Below, one piece after another: positions 37,101 through 45,504 of a stretch of 64,000 nucleotides of DNA. Position 1 is the stretch's first letter, and each line of letters starts with the position of its first letter. Position numbers and translations under genes: made by a program. Location of the stretch: NCBI GenBank assembly GCA_018267545.1, contig JAFDYG010000505.1, forward strand, positions 25,415-89,414. Reading direction: 5' to 3'. The notes under the pieces were generated by a model. It was not told the origin of the DNA. It made no database searches and saw only the letters and a program-made list of their open reading frames with translations. Origin of the DNA: Bacteroidota bacterium. GTDB taxonomy: Bacteria; Bacteroidota; Bacteroidia; Chitinophagales; Chitinophagaceae.

Positions 37101-37620
37101 ACAGGTCAATATAAATTGGAGTACCACCCAGGAAGAAAATATACACTCATTCACTATTCAGCGAGCTGCCACCCTGCCCGACTTCAAGGACATCGGCCAG
37201 ATCCCACCCTCCGCTCAAACTAACTATACCTTCATCGATAACACTCCCCTACCCGGAGACAACTATTATCGCCTAAAAACAACCGAGACCTCCGGCACCA
37301 CCTCCTACTCCAGCACGGCAAGGGTAAACTATACCAGCGCCGCACCCATATCCTTCACCCTATACCCCAACCCAAGCAGCAGCAAGGAACCTACCTGGAT
37401 CCGAATAGAAAACACGCAGAATCTAACACCTATCATCATCAATATATACGACATGCTAGGCAGAACCCTGTCCACCCAAACACAGAACCTAACCAACCCT
37501 GGCCCCAATCTTATCCGGCTGCCCATAACCCAGCGCCTAAACACTGGCTGCTACAACGTAACGATAACCAATGCCAGAAACGGCGACATCATCGACCGCC
37601 AACAATTACTAATTAAATAA
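34162..37620 (+). CDS. Secreted protein with seven PPC-like repeats and a type A T9SS sorting domain
   Basis: A 1152-residue surface or secreted protein (signal peptide MKHLTHVLLFIVLSVSCLKA, cleavage near ASAQ). Residues about 30-960 consist of seven tandem repeats of 134 residues, each resembling a pre-peptidase C-terminal (PPC) beta-sandwich: a DVT..IN start, CWSNGPNNNVWFKFTAT, GETMQNPFVAIYDAS, TDLSLSYLGLTPG, YYIAVDNYAGYAGSFDL. Then comes a linker domain (LPLKLTSFTASASQKQ..INW) and the type A C-terminal signal for type IX secretion (FTLYPNPSS, YDMLGRTL, GCYNVTI). No enzymatic domain is present, so adhesion or glycan binding is likely. Repeat number probably varies between strains. Confidence 0.88.
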   Translation: MKHLTHVLLFIVLSVSCLKASAQPGNNNFANATDVTSQINNTCTTGGAYTTQAATGDQTKPACWSNGPNNNVWFKFTATPTGFINVKVKASGSGETIQYPFVAIFDASANPLACQNYQGSKTDLSLSYLGLTPGSTYYISVDNYAGYAGSFDLCLSDVVDYDFKQGAKDVTSQINSSCTSGGTYTTQFATPDQSKASCWSNGPNNNVWFKFTATATGFINAKVKISGSGETIQYPFVAIYDASNNQLACQNYQGSKTDLSLSYLGLTPGNTYYITVDNYAGYAGSFDLCLSDVVDYDFKLGAKDVTSIINACTSGGTYTTQFATPDQSKASCWSNGPNNNVWFKFTATATGFINAKVKVSGTGETLQYPFLAIYDASTSQLTCQNYQGNKTDLSLSYLGLTPGNTYYIGVDNYAGYAGSFDLCLSDVVDYDFKQGATDVTPLINSCTSGGTYTTQFATPDQSKASCWSNGPNNNVWFKFTATATGFINAKVKVSSTGETLQNPAVAIYDASTNQLACQNLIQGKTDLSLSYLGLTPGNTYYIAVDNYAGYAGSFDLCLSDVVDYDYKQGAKDVTAQINSCTSGGTYTTLYGTPDGSKPSCWSNGPNNNVWFKFTATSTGFINAKVKVSGTGETMQNPFVAIYDASSSLLTCQNFLGAKTDLSLSYLGLTPGNTYYIAVDNYAGYIGSFDLCLSDVVDYDYKQGAKDVTSQINSCTSGGTYTTLYATPDQSKPGCWSNGPNSNVWFQFTATSTGFINTKVKVSGSGESMQNPFVAIYDASLNLLNCQNYKGAKTDLSLSYYGLTPGSTYYIAVDNYVGYRGSFDLCLSDVPDYDYKQGALDVSGQMNSVTSGGAYSTFYATPDQSKASCWSNGPNNNVWFKFTAATAGITAGVKVSGSGETMQNPFLAIYDASLNQLGCQNYSGAKTDLSITYTSLTPGNTYYIVVDNYAGYAGSFDLAVYDNMMILPLKLTSFTASASQKQVNINWSTTQEENIHSFTIQRAATLPDFKDIGQIPPSAQTNYTFIDNTPLPGDNYYRLKTTETSGTTSYSSTARVNYTSAAPISFTLYPNPSSSKEPTWIRIENTQNLTPIIINIYDMLGRTLSTQTQNLTNPGPNLIRLPITQRLNTGCYNVTITNARNGDIIDRQQLLIK
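34252..37050 (+). repeat. Seven tandem 402-base repeats
   Basis: Repeat starts at the GA-x-DV codons are near 34252, then 34657, 35062, 35464, 35866, 36268 and 36670: one 405-base step, then four exact 402-base steps. Copies 2-6 are the most alike at the DNA level, and copies 1 and 7 the most diverged, as expected for expansion from the middle by recombination. Confidence 0.9.
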
Positions 37621-40600
37621 GCTTGACATTGGACTTCAAATAGTCCGTCGGAGAAACGCCGAATTTTTCCCTGAAACAGGTGCTGAAATACTTGGCGTCA
37701 TTAAAACCTACAGAATACGCGACGGTCGAAATATTCGTTTCACCCCCGTCCAGATACTGCTTGCTGCGCTTGAGACGCATATCCCGGATGAATTCCACCA
37801 CGGTCAAATTGGTAAGACTCTTGAATTTCTTATAAAAAGTGCTCCTCGCCATATTCATCGACTCGGCCATCGAATCGATACTAAAGTCGGAATCCGCCAT
37901 CCCATTCTCGACAATTGCAATTACCTGCTTCAAAAAAAGCTCATCCCGCGACGTAATAGTAATCGTCTCCGGATTAGGTTCGAACGAACCTTCCTTAAAT
38001 GATCTCTCCTTAACCCCCTCCTTCGAAGAAGAAATCGACTCGAACAATTTCCTCCGCCGGTGTAACAAATTTGCCAGCGACGCCATCAACAGATCGTTAT
38101 TGAAAGGCTTGACCATATATAGGTCCGCCCCATACTGCAACCCCTCGATCTGATTCTCTACCGACGACTTCGCCGAAAGCAACACCACCGGTATATGACT
38201 GGTTGCTATATTATCCTTCAGATGCGCCAGCATTTTTAAGCCATCCATCCGCGGCATCATCACATCGCTTAAAATAAGGTCCGGCATGACAGCCGTCGCT
38301 TTCTCCAGTCCCTCCTCCCCATTGCTGGCCGTCTCCACACGAAAGATGACGCTAAGCTGGCTCTTCAAAAACGCCTGCAGCTCGAAATTATCCTCCACTA
38401 ACAACAGCAGGGGCAGATCTTCGGCATGCAGCCCCCTTGACTGCACCCCCATATCCTCGACCGCCAAAGCAGACTTAGTCTCGGCAGGAGTATGCAGAAC
38501 CGTCCCCGGAGAATCGACCCACATGGTTTCACCCGCCGGAAAATGATCCTTCCCGGACAGCAATTCTATAAACACCGACAATCCATGCGCTGCATTATTT
38601 TCCGCCCAGATCTTGCCCTGATGCAGTGCAATCATCTCCTTCGAAAGCGCCAGCCCTATTCCCGAACCCTTCACATGATTTCCATTCGAAGGATTCTCGA
38701 CGAAATAAAGCTCGAAGATCTCCTTCAGCATCTGCGCAGGTACCCCAGTGCCCTCATCTCGGATTTCGATCGTAACATTCCCTCCTTCCACCCGCTGCCG
38801 CACCTCGACCCGAATCCGTTTCCCCGGCGGTGAAAATTTAAACGCATTCGCCAGCAGGTTATAAATAACGATGTCTATTTTCTCCGCATCGACAAAAACA
38901 TACAGCTCATCCTTTTCCGAAATCACTTCCAGGCTGATCCGCTTCTCCCTGGCCGTATCGCCGAAATACTCACCGATCTGCCTTATAAAAGAAACGATAT
39001 CTACCTTCGATATGCTCATCGTAGCCTTCCCGCTTTGCACCTTCCGCAAATCGAGCAGCTGATTGATAAACCGCACCATCCGGTTGGCGTTCTTCTGCAC
39101 GATCTCGGCATACGCCTTCCCCTGATGCGAAAGGTTTTCCCTTCCTGCAATTTGCTGAATGGGATTTAGGATCAGCGTCAAAGGAGTACGCAATTCGTGC
39201 GAGATATTGGTGAAAAAATTGAGCTTCAATTCCGTCACTTTCTGCTCGACCGCAATACGCTGCCTCAATCGCAGCATTGCCAAAGCATTCCTCCTCACAA
39301 CGACTAGAACAACCACGCCCAACAAAGTATACAACAGATACGCCCACCACGTCCGCCACGGCGGCGGTAAAATCGTGATAGCCAAACTCCTTACCGGCAG
39401 ATGCAAATACTGCTCGTTATTCTCGCTTCTAACCTCGAACACATAATGACCCGGCGCAAGATTGTTATAGGTAGCCCTCCGCTGTTTCTGATTGCTATGC
39501 CACACCGTATCGAAACCATTCAGCCGGTAGACGTAATCCTGCTTATTCACCGTGCGATAGTCCAATACCATGTAGTCGATGCTAACGTTGTTTTGGTAGT
39601 AATTGAGCCGTAAGCCGTCGGTGTAATTGATATTGCGGTGAAGAATCGAATCCGGATCACCCGAGACCCTGTTCTCGTTATTGATCTGGAGATTGGTAAG
39701 CGCTATCCTCGTATCTATCTTAAAATCGTTTATCTTCTCCGGATTGAAGGAAATATACCCCTTGAGCGTTCCAAACACCATCGTACCATCTGCCAGCCTG
39801 GTGCAAGACGCCTCTGCATACGCCGACTTGGGCAACCCATCGTCCGAATCGTAATTCCGGATTTGCCCCGTCGCGGTGTTGAATCGGGCGATCCCATTTT
39901 GCGTAGACAGCCACAAATTCCCATGCTTGTCTTCCAGGCAGCTCAGCAGATAGTCATTCGGCAACCCATCCCCAACCGTATAATTTCTAAACTTCAGTCC
40001 ATTAAAAGCGCCGCCCGAAGCCATCGCCAGCCCTCCTCCCGCAGTCAGCAGCCACATGCTGTGATGCGAATCCATAAAGACGAATTGCACGTCGTTGTTT
40101 CCCAGGCTCTCTTTATCGCCCGGAGCCTTACGATAGCTCATAAAACGACTCGCGCCCGTCTCATTCCCCGAAGAAGCCTCCATGACCAATAAACCCGTAG
40201 TAGTGCCTATCCAAAGATTATCGTCCCGGTCGAAAGCGATATGCCTGATCCGGTTGAAAGAATTTTGCGGATACTGCCGGAATGAATTTTTTGTACTGAC
40301 GAAAGTCGTACGGTGATTCACCGTTACAACCTGGTTCAGCCCCTTGTCGAAGGTCCCCGCCCAGATCCGCCCCTGCTTATCCTCGACAAGCGTATAAACG
40401 TCATTCCCATTGATGCTGCTGACATCCTTTTCGTCATCCTGGTAGTGACTTATTTTATAGCTCGTACCCGCACTGTCGAGAGGTTCGGCCTTAAACAAGC
40501 CGTTTAGCTTCGTGCCAAGCCAGATCACCCCCGTATGATCCTGCAATACGGAATATACCACGCCAAATCCATCCCTCGGCTCATCCACAAAACGAATCGG

Positions 40601-42028
40601 AACATCCTTTCCCTCTTTTTGCACATACAGCCTCCCCATCTTCGTCCCAATCCATAACCGGTTTTGCCGGTCGGTATAGATCCCCCTCACCTCATTGTCC
40701 GACCTAAAATTCGTATTATCCACCAATACATGCTGGTCGAAATGATTGTCCGGAAAGATGATCTTGTCGATTCCCCGGCTATCCGTACTCAGCCACAAAA
40801 TCCCCGACTTGTCATAATAAATGCACGTCACCATATTGGAAAACCGGTGCGTCGCCGGGTCTGGGCCATCATAAAAATACTCGAACGTCCGGGTGGAATT
40901 GTTATAATAGCCAAAGCCATAGTTCTTCAACGTCACCCAAACCGTCTCTTTATTATCTTCGAATATGCGGGCATGGCTGCTTTTATAATTGTACTGGGCG
41001 TCTTTTTCCTGCGTGTATTTGTTAAACGAGCCGTTGGAAGGGTCGAACCGGATAATACCCTCCACCGATGGATCCACCCATAAGCACCCCTTCTTGTCCT
41101 CATATATTTCATAGACCGGCTCACCCGCCTTGAAGCTCGTCACCATCACCGACAAATCCTCCTTGGCAATGCTCAGCACCTGCCCGTACCCGGTCGAACA
41201 ATATACAACCCCGCTCCTTTTCGATGCACACAAGCTATTCAGCCGGTCAACCGGCAGCCGCTTATTCCTCCAGGTCCGGGAAGTTTTATCATAAACAGCA
41301 AGAACACCCTCTGCCGTACAGAAGTACAAATTCCGCGCATCCTCCGCCACCGCAGTGAAGTTTAGAGACGTATCACGAGTCGCAACCTCCCCTCCAGCCT
41401 TCACCATATGCGCCAGCCCCTTAGGAGTACCCACCCAAACTTGCCCTGCCTGGTCCTGGTAGAAGAAGTTGATCTCGTTCGAAGGCAGCCGGTGCGATTT
41501 TTCGACGCCCTTGCCATACCTTATATATATATGTTCCGGCTGAGCCGTATTTGGAATAAAAAAAATCCCCTGCCCATGCGACATCAGCCATACGCTGCCC
41601 TTGTCATTGGAGAGAACATGGTCGAAATTCAGCTTCTTCTTCCCCGCCCCCTGGATAATATCGGACATCGCCAGGAACCGCTCCGTCCGCTTGTCGAACC
41701 GGTACACCTGCTTATCGTAGTCTTTCACCCACAAATACAAGGTCTTATCATCGACGATCTCGTCGATCCGGTTATTCTTCAGCTGGGACTGGTCTCCCGC
41801 ATATGACTTATAGGTAACGAAATTATGCCCGTCGAACCGGTTGATGCCATCCCAGGTCCCAAACCACATAAAACCCTCGTTGTCTTTGATTACACTGGTA
41901 ACCCTATCACTGGACAATCCATCCTCCGTACCATAATGGTCGATCTTGCACCGGGGCTGCGCCTGGGATAAAAATGGCGTACAGAGGAAGAGAAGTCCCC
42001 AGATGCGGAAGTTGGAAATGGCAAACAT
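37613..42028 (-). CDS. Hybrid two-component sensor-regulator (HTCS)
   Basis: A 1471-residue one-protein signalling system in the inner membrane. Signal peptide MFAISNFRIWGLLFL..., then two seven-bladed-type sensor propellers made of Reg_prop repeats (GFMWFGTWDGINRFDG, LWLSTQNGIARFNT), a Y_Y_Y domain (about 800-870), one helix near 890-910 (WWAYLLYTLLGVVVLVVV), a histidine kinase with His in SHELRTPLT near 941 and an N-box, a receiver domain with Asp in LILSDVMMPRMDG near 1254, and a C-terminal AraC-type helix-turn-helix (STVAYSVGFNDAKYFSTCF). Such proteins sense oligosaccharides in the periplasm and activate the adjacent PUL. It is divergent from susC of the pectin cluster, which it should control. 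Its 3' end overlaps the repeat gene by 8 bases. Confidence 0.95.
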   Translation of the reverse strand: MFAISNFRIWGLLFLCTPFLSQAQPRCKIDHYGTEDGLSSDRVTSVIKDNEGFMWFGTWDGINRFDGHNFVTYKSYAGDQSQLKNNRIDEIVDDKTLYLWVKDYDKQVYRFDKRTERFLAMSDIIQGAGKKKLNFDHVLSNDKGSVWLMSHGQGIFFIPNTAQPEHIYIRYGKGVEKSHRLPSNEINFFYQDQAGQVWVGTPKGLAHMVKAGGEVATRDTSLNFTAVAEDARNLYFCTAEGVLAVYDKTSRTWRNKRLPVDRLNSLCASKRSGVVYCSTGYGQVLSIAKEDLSVMVTSFKAGEPVYEIYEDKKGCLWVDPSVEGIIRFDPSNGSFNKYTQEKDAQYNYKSSHARIFEDNKETVWVTLKNYGFGYYNNSTRTFEYFYDGPDPATHRFSNMVTCIYYDKSGILWLSTDSRGIDKIIFPDNHFDQHVLVDNTNFRSDNEVRGIYTDRQNRLWIGTKMGRLYVQKEGKDVPIRFVDEPRDGFGVVYSVLQDHTGVIWLGTKLNGLFKAEPLDSAGTSYKISHYQDDEKDVSSINGNDVYTLVEDKQGRIWAGTFDKGLNQVVTVNHRTTFVSTKNSFRQYPQNSFNRIRHIAFDRDDNLWIGTTTGLLVMEASSGNETGASRFMSYRKAPGDKESLGNNDVQFVFMDSHHSMWLLTAGGGLAMASGGAFNGLKFRNYTVGDGLPNDYLLSCLEDKHGNLWLSTQNGIARFNTATGQIRNYDSDDGLPKSAYAEASCTRLADGTMVFGTLKGYISFNPEKINDFKIDTRIALTNLQINNENRVSGDPDSILHRNINYTDGLRLNYYQNNVSIDYMVLDYRTVNKQDYVYRLNGFDTVWHSNQKQRRATYNNLAPGHYVFEVRSENNEQYLHLPVRSLAITILPPPWRTWWAYLLYTLLGVVVLVVVRRNALAMLRLRQRIAVEQKVTELKLNFFTNISHELRTPLTLILNPIQQIAGRENLSHQGKAYAEIVQKNANRMVRFINQLLDLRKVQSGKATMSISKVDIVSFIRQIGEYFGDTAREKRISLEVISEKDELYVFVDAEKIDIVIYNLLANAFKFSPPGKRIRVEVRQRVEGGNVTIEIRDEGTGVPAQMLKEIFELYFVENPSNGNHVKGSGIGLALSKEMIALHQGKIWAENNAAHGLSVFIELLSGKDHFPAGETMWVDSPGTVLHTPAETKSALAVEDMGVQSRGLHAEDLPLLLLVEDNFELQAFLKSQLSVIFRVETASNGEEGLEKATAVMPDLILSDVMMPRMDGLKMLAHLKDNIATSHIPVVLLSAKSSVENQIEGLQYGADLYMVKPFNNDLLMASLANLLHRRRKLFESISSSKEGVKERSFKEGSFEPNPETITITSRDELFLKQVIAIVENGMADSDFSIDSMAESMNMARSTFYKKFKSLTNLTVVEFIRDMRLKRSKQYLDGGETNISTVAYSVGFNDAKYFSTCFREKFGVSPTDYLKSNVKLI

Positions 42029-42101
42029 GATTATTTTACTAAAATACGAAAATTTAAACCATTTAGGTCATTTTTTAAACCCATTAACTTCCTCATTATA
42101 A

Positions 42102-42109
42102 TAGGTTTG
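42102..42109 (+). promoter_or_regulatory. -7 promoter element of the pectin PUL
   Basis: TAGGTTTG matches the Bacteroidota -7 consensus TAnnTTTG exactly and lies 24 bases upstream of the susC ATG at 42134. No good -33 element is seen at normal spacing, which would fit a promoter dependent on the HTCS activator encoded next to it. Confidence 0.6.
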
Positions 42110-42133
42110 TAGCAGATAAACGACTACTGCTAT

Positions 42134-45100
42134 ATGGAAAAAAAACGTTTCTTGCTATGCATCGTCCTGCTCCTTGCATCCTGGGTGCAGGGACTCTCCC
42201 AGGACCAGAAAATCACGATTACCGGAAAAGTAACCAGCAGCCAGACCAACGCCGGCCTTGACGGCGTAACCGTTTCCGTAAAGGGGGGCAGAGACCTCAC
42301 CACCACGGGAAAAGACGGCTCCTTCAAAGTTACTCTCCCCAGCCGCGGCCTGACGCTCGTCTTCTCCTCCGTAGGATACGGGTCCAGCGAAGTCCCCGTC
42401 GATAACCAGACCGAAATCAACGTATCTCTCGTCCCCGGCTCGAAAGGCCTCGACGACGTGGTCGTCGTGGGGTACCAGACGAAAAGAAGAAGGGACCTCA
42501 CCGGAGCCATTTCCTCCATCGGCGCCAAAGACCTGAAAGACATTCCCATCAACTCCGCTGCAGAAGCACTGCAGGGTAGACTCGCAGGCGTCCAGGTAAT
42601 CGTATCCGAAGGCGCACCCGGGGCAGACGTGGACATTTTTATCCGCGGCCGAAATGGCATTACCTCCACAAGCGCCCCACTTTACGTCGTCGACGGCATC
42701 CAGGTCGACAACGCCCTCTCCGTCATCTCCCCCCAGGACATCGAATCCATCGACGTACTGAAGGACGCGGCTTCCACCGCCATCTATGGAGCCAGAGGGT
42801 CCAACGGCGTCGTCATCATCACGACCAAAGGCGGTAGAAACACCGGCAACAAAACGACCGTCACTCTCAACACCTTCGCGGGCGTAACCGAGCTGGCAAA
42901 GGAAATCAAGATGATGGACCCCTATAATTTCGTCCTGTACTCCTACGAAAGGGCCAAGTATACGGAGAACGCCCAGGATACCGGTGTAACAGCCCAGTAT
43001 ATCCGGAACATGAGCAATTTCGACACCATCAAAAATTATAAAAACAACCCCGGCGTAGACTGGCAAAAGGAAGCCATGGGACGCTCCGCCTTTCAAACGA
43101 CGGAAAACCTGAGCGTTTCCGGCGGCAACGAAAAGACACAATTTAATCTCAGCACCACCTACAACCTCCAGCGAGGCCTCGTGCTGAATTCGAACTATTA
43201 CCGCAAGCTGGTCGCCTTCCGCTTCGACCACAAGGTCAGCGATAGACTAAAGGTCGGCTTCAACGTTCGATACAACGAAAACAACGTAACAGGAGCCGGT
43301 ACATCCGACGTAGGCGGCGCAGGCTCCAACCGCCTGAGACAGTACGTCCGCTACAGACCCATCCTCCTTCCCGGTCAGGCGATCGACTACTATGACCCGA
43401 CCCTCGATGCCAATAACCCCGGCAACGGCCTGAACCTCTTGAATCCCCTGCAATTGCAGGCGGCCGAATACAGGAACAAGATAACTACGGCATATAACTA
43501 CAACGGCTATCTCAATTTCAACATCACCCAAAAAGTGACCTTCCGCAGTACCTTCGGCTATGACGTCAACGCGATAGAGGTAAACGCCTACGACGACACG
43601 CTTACGGCCAACTCGAGGTCCTGGAGCAGGATGCCAGACCTGACCGTTACCAACAACAGGACCACGACTATCAATAATTCCAACGTATTCACATACATCA
43701 ACCAGGGGATTAAAGGTTCCAAGCACGGCCTCGAAGTGCTGGCCGGACAGGAAATCTATCAGACCAATATCAAAACAAGAACCGTCGAAACAAGATATTT
43801 CCCCGTAGGCACCGAACCCAAAATCGCCCTTTCCAACCTCGGACTCGCCACACCTCCCGCAGGTCTGGCCCAGCCCAAGCCCAGCTCCACGGAAGTAAAA
43901 ACTACCCAGCTGTCCTTCTTTGGTCGTATCGGCTACAACTACGACAAGAAATACCTGCTGACCCTGAACTTCCGCGCGGACGGCTCCTCCCTTTTTGGCC
44001 CCGACTACAGCAGCCCGATACCCGCAACAGGCCCGAACCATAAATGGGGATACTTCCCCTCCGCCGCAGTCGCATGGCGTATTTCACAAGAGAACTTTAT
44101 GCAGAGCATCGCCTGGATCAACGACGCCAAAATACGACTGAGCTATGGACAAGCCGGTAACAACAGGATCACGGCCTACGGCTATACCACCGGCTACTCC
44201 TTACCAGCGAACGGAGGATACGGATTGAACGACGTGCTCAACTATACGTTTATCACTCCATCTCAATTGGGCAACCCTGCGATCAAATGGGAAACGACTA
44301 CCTCCAGGAACCTCGGGTTCGACCTGACTATGTTTAATAACCGGCTGTCAGCCACGATCGACCTCTATTCAAATACCACAAACAATCTGCTGATCGCTAA
44401 CGCCATCCCTGCCACTTCCGGCTATACCACGCAATACCAGAACGTGGGCGCCACCCGAAACAACGGTCTCGAAGTACAATTATCCGGCACCATCCTGAGC
44501 AGAAAGGATTTTACCTGGACCGGTAATTTCAATATCTCCTTCAACCAAAACAAAATCACCAGCCTGGGCAGCCAGCAGACCTTTACCGCCAATTCCGGCT
44601 GGTTCAGCACTACGGCCAACCCCAACGACTACCTGATCAGGGTAGGCGAACAGGTAGGAACCATGTACGGCCTGAAGGTGGACGGTATGTATAAGGTAAG
44701 CGACTTCGACGCAACGCCATACGTCAACGCCGCCAACAACGCCAGGTATCCCACACTGACTTATCAGTATACCCTGAAGAAAGGTATGCCCGACCCCGCA
44801 GCCGCCCTATCCGACCTCGTCGCCCCGGGCCAGATCAAGTACCGCGACGCCAACGGAGACGGTAAGATAACCCTGGATAGCGACCGCGTCATCATCGGGC
44901 ACGCGCTGCCCAAATTTACCGGAGGCTTCGGTCAGCAGTTTGCCTACAAAGGTTTCGACGCCAGCATCTTCGTCAACTTCGTATACGGCAACCAGATCAT
45001 GAACGCCAACAAGCTCGAATTTTCTACACAATATGGCGTGGACGGAAACATGCTCGCCCTCATGGACGATCGCTGGAAAGTAATCGACCAGAATGGAGCG

Positions 45101-45487
45101 CTCGTACAAAAGCAGCCCGACGCCAAGACCGTCATCGGCATAGCGCCCGACCAGCTGGCCGCGCTAAACGCCAACGCAAAAATATGGCAGCCCATACGCA
45201 CCACCACCGGCTTCTATCCCAGCAGCTTTGCCGTAGAGGACGGGTCTTATATCCGCATCAACAACATCACCCTTGGATATACCCTCCCCAGGCAATGGAT
45301 TCGTAAGCTCGGTATCGCGAACCTAAGAGCCTACGTGACCGGTACCAATATCGCTACCATCACCGGTTACTCTGGCTTCGACCCCGACGTAAGCACCCGG
45401 CGCGGCACCCCATTGACCCCCGGTGTCGACTACGGCGGCTACCCACGCGGACGGACATACCTCTTTGGCCTGAACGTTTCCTTTTAA
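42134..45487 (+). CDS. SusC/RagA-type TonB-dependent transporter (pectin PUL)
   Basis: A 1117-residue outer-membrane transporter. Signal peptide MEKKRFLLCIVLLLASWVQG, then a carboxypeptidase-D-like domain (ITGKVTSSQTNAGLDGVTV), the SusC signature DDVVVVGYQTKRRRDLTGAI, plug motifs LYVVDGIQVDNAL and VLKDAASTAIYGARGSNGVV, and a long barrel ending in FGLNVSF. Ordinary family length. First gene of a rightward operon, with susD 17 bases downstream of its stop. It should import pectic oligosaccharides, judged from the GH28 and CE12 genes in the operon. Confidence 0.96.
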   Translation: MEKKRFLLCIVLLLASWVQGLSQDQKITITGKVTSSQTNAGLDGVTVSVKGGRDLTTTGKDGSFKVTLPSRGLTLVFSSVGYGSSEVPVDNQTEINVSLVPGSKGLDDVVVVGYQTKRRRDLTGAISSIGAKDLKDIPINSAAEALQGRLAGVQVIVSEGAPGADVDIFIRGRNGITSTSAPLYVVDGIQVDNALSVISPQDIESIDVLKDAASTAIYGARGSNGVVIITTKGGRNTGNKTTVTLNTFAGVTELAKEIKMMDPYNFVLYSYERAKYTENAQDTGVTAQYIRNMSNFDTIKNYKNNPGVDWQKEAMGRSAFQTTENLSVSGGNEKTQFNLSTTYNLQRGLVLNSNYYRKLVAFRFDHKVSDRLKVGFNVRYNENNVTGAGTSDVGGAGSNRLRQYVRYRPILLPGQAIDYYDPTLDANNPGNGLNLLNPLQLQAAEYRNKITTAYNYNGYLNFNITQKVTFRSTFGYDVNAIEVNAYDDTLTANSRSWSRMPDLTVTNNRTTTINNSNVFTYINQGIKGSKHGLEVLAGQEIYQTNIKTRTVETRYFPVGTEPKIALSNLGLATPPAGLAQPKPSSTEVKTTQLSFFGRIGYNYDKKYLLTLNFRADGSSLFGPDYSSPIPATGPNHKWGYFPSAAVAWRISQENFMQSIAWINDAKIRLSYGQAGNNRITAYGYTTGYSLPANGGYGLNDVLNYTFITPSQLGNPAIKWETTTSRNLGFDLTMFNNRLSATIDLYSNTTNNLLIANAIPATSGYTTQYQNVGATRNNGLEVQLSGTILSRKDFTWTGNFNISFNQNKITSLGSQQTFTANSGWFSTTANPNDYLIRVGEQVGTMYGLKVDGMYKVSDFDATPYVNAANNARYPTLTYQYTLKKGMPDPAAALSDLVAPGQIKYRDANGDGKITLDSDRVIIGHALPKFTGGFGQQFAYKGFDASIFVNFVYGNQIMNANKLEFSTQYGVDGNMLALMDDRWKVIDQNGALVQKQPDAKTVIGIAPDQLAALNANAKIWQPIRTTTGFYPSSFAVEDGSYIRINNITLGYTLPRQWIRKLGIANLRAYVTGTNIATITGYSGFDPDVSTRRGTPLTPGVDYGGYPRGRTYLFGLNVSF

Positions 45488-45504
45488 CCTCTCAATTGCT
45501 TAGT

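Noticed and set aside
42155-43231. 358-codon minus-strand frame within the second susC gene
   Set aside because: Antisense to a textbook SusC protein; no recognisable domain.
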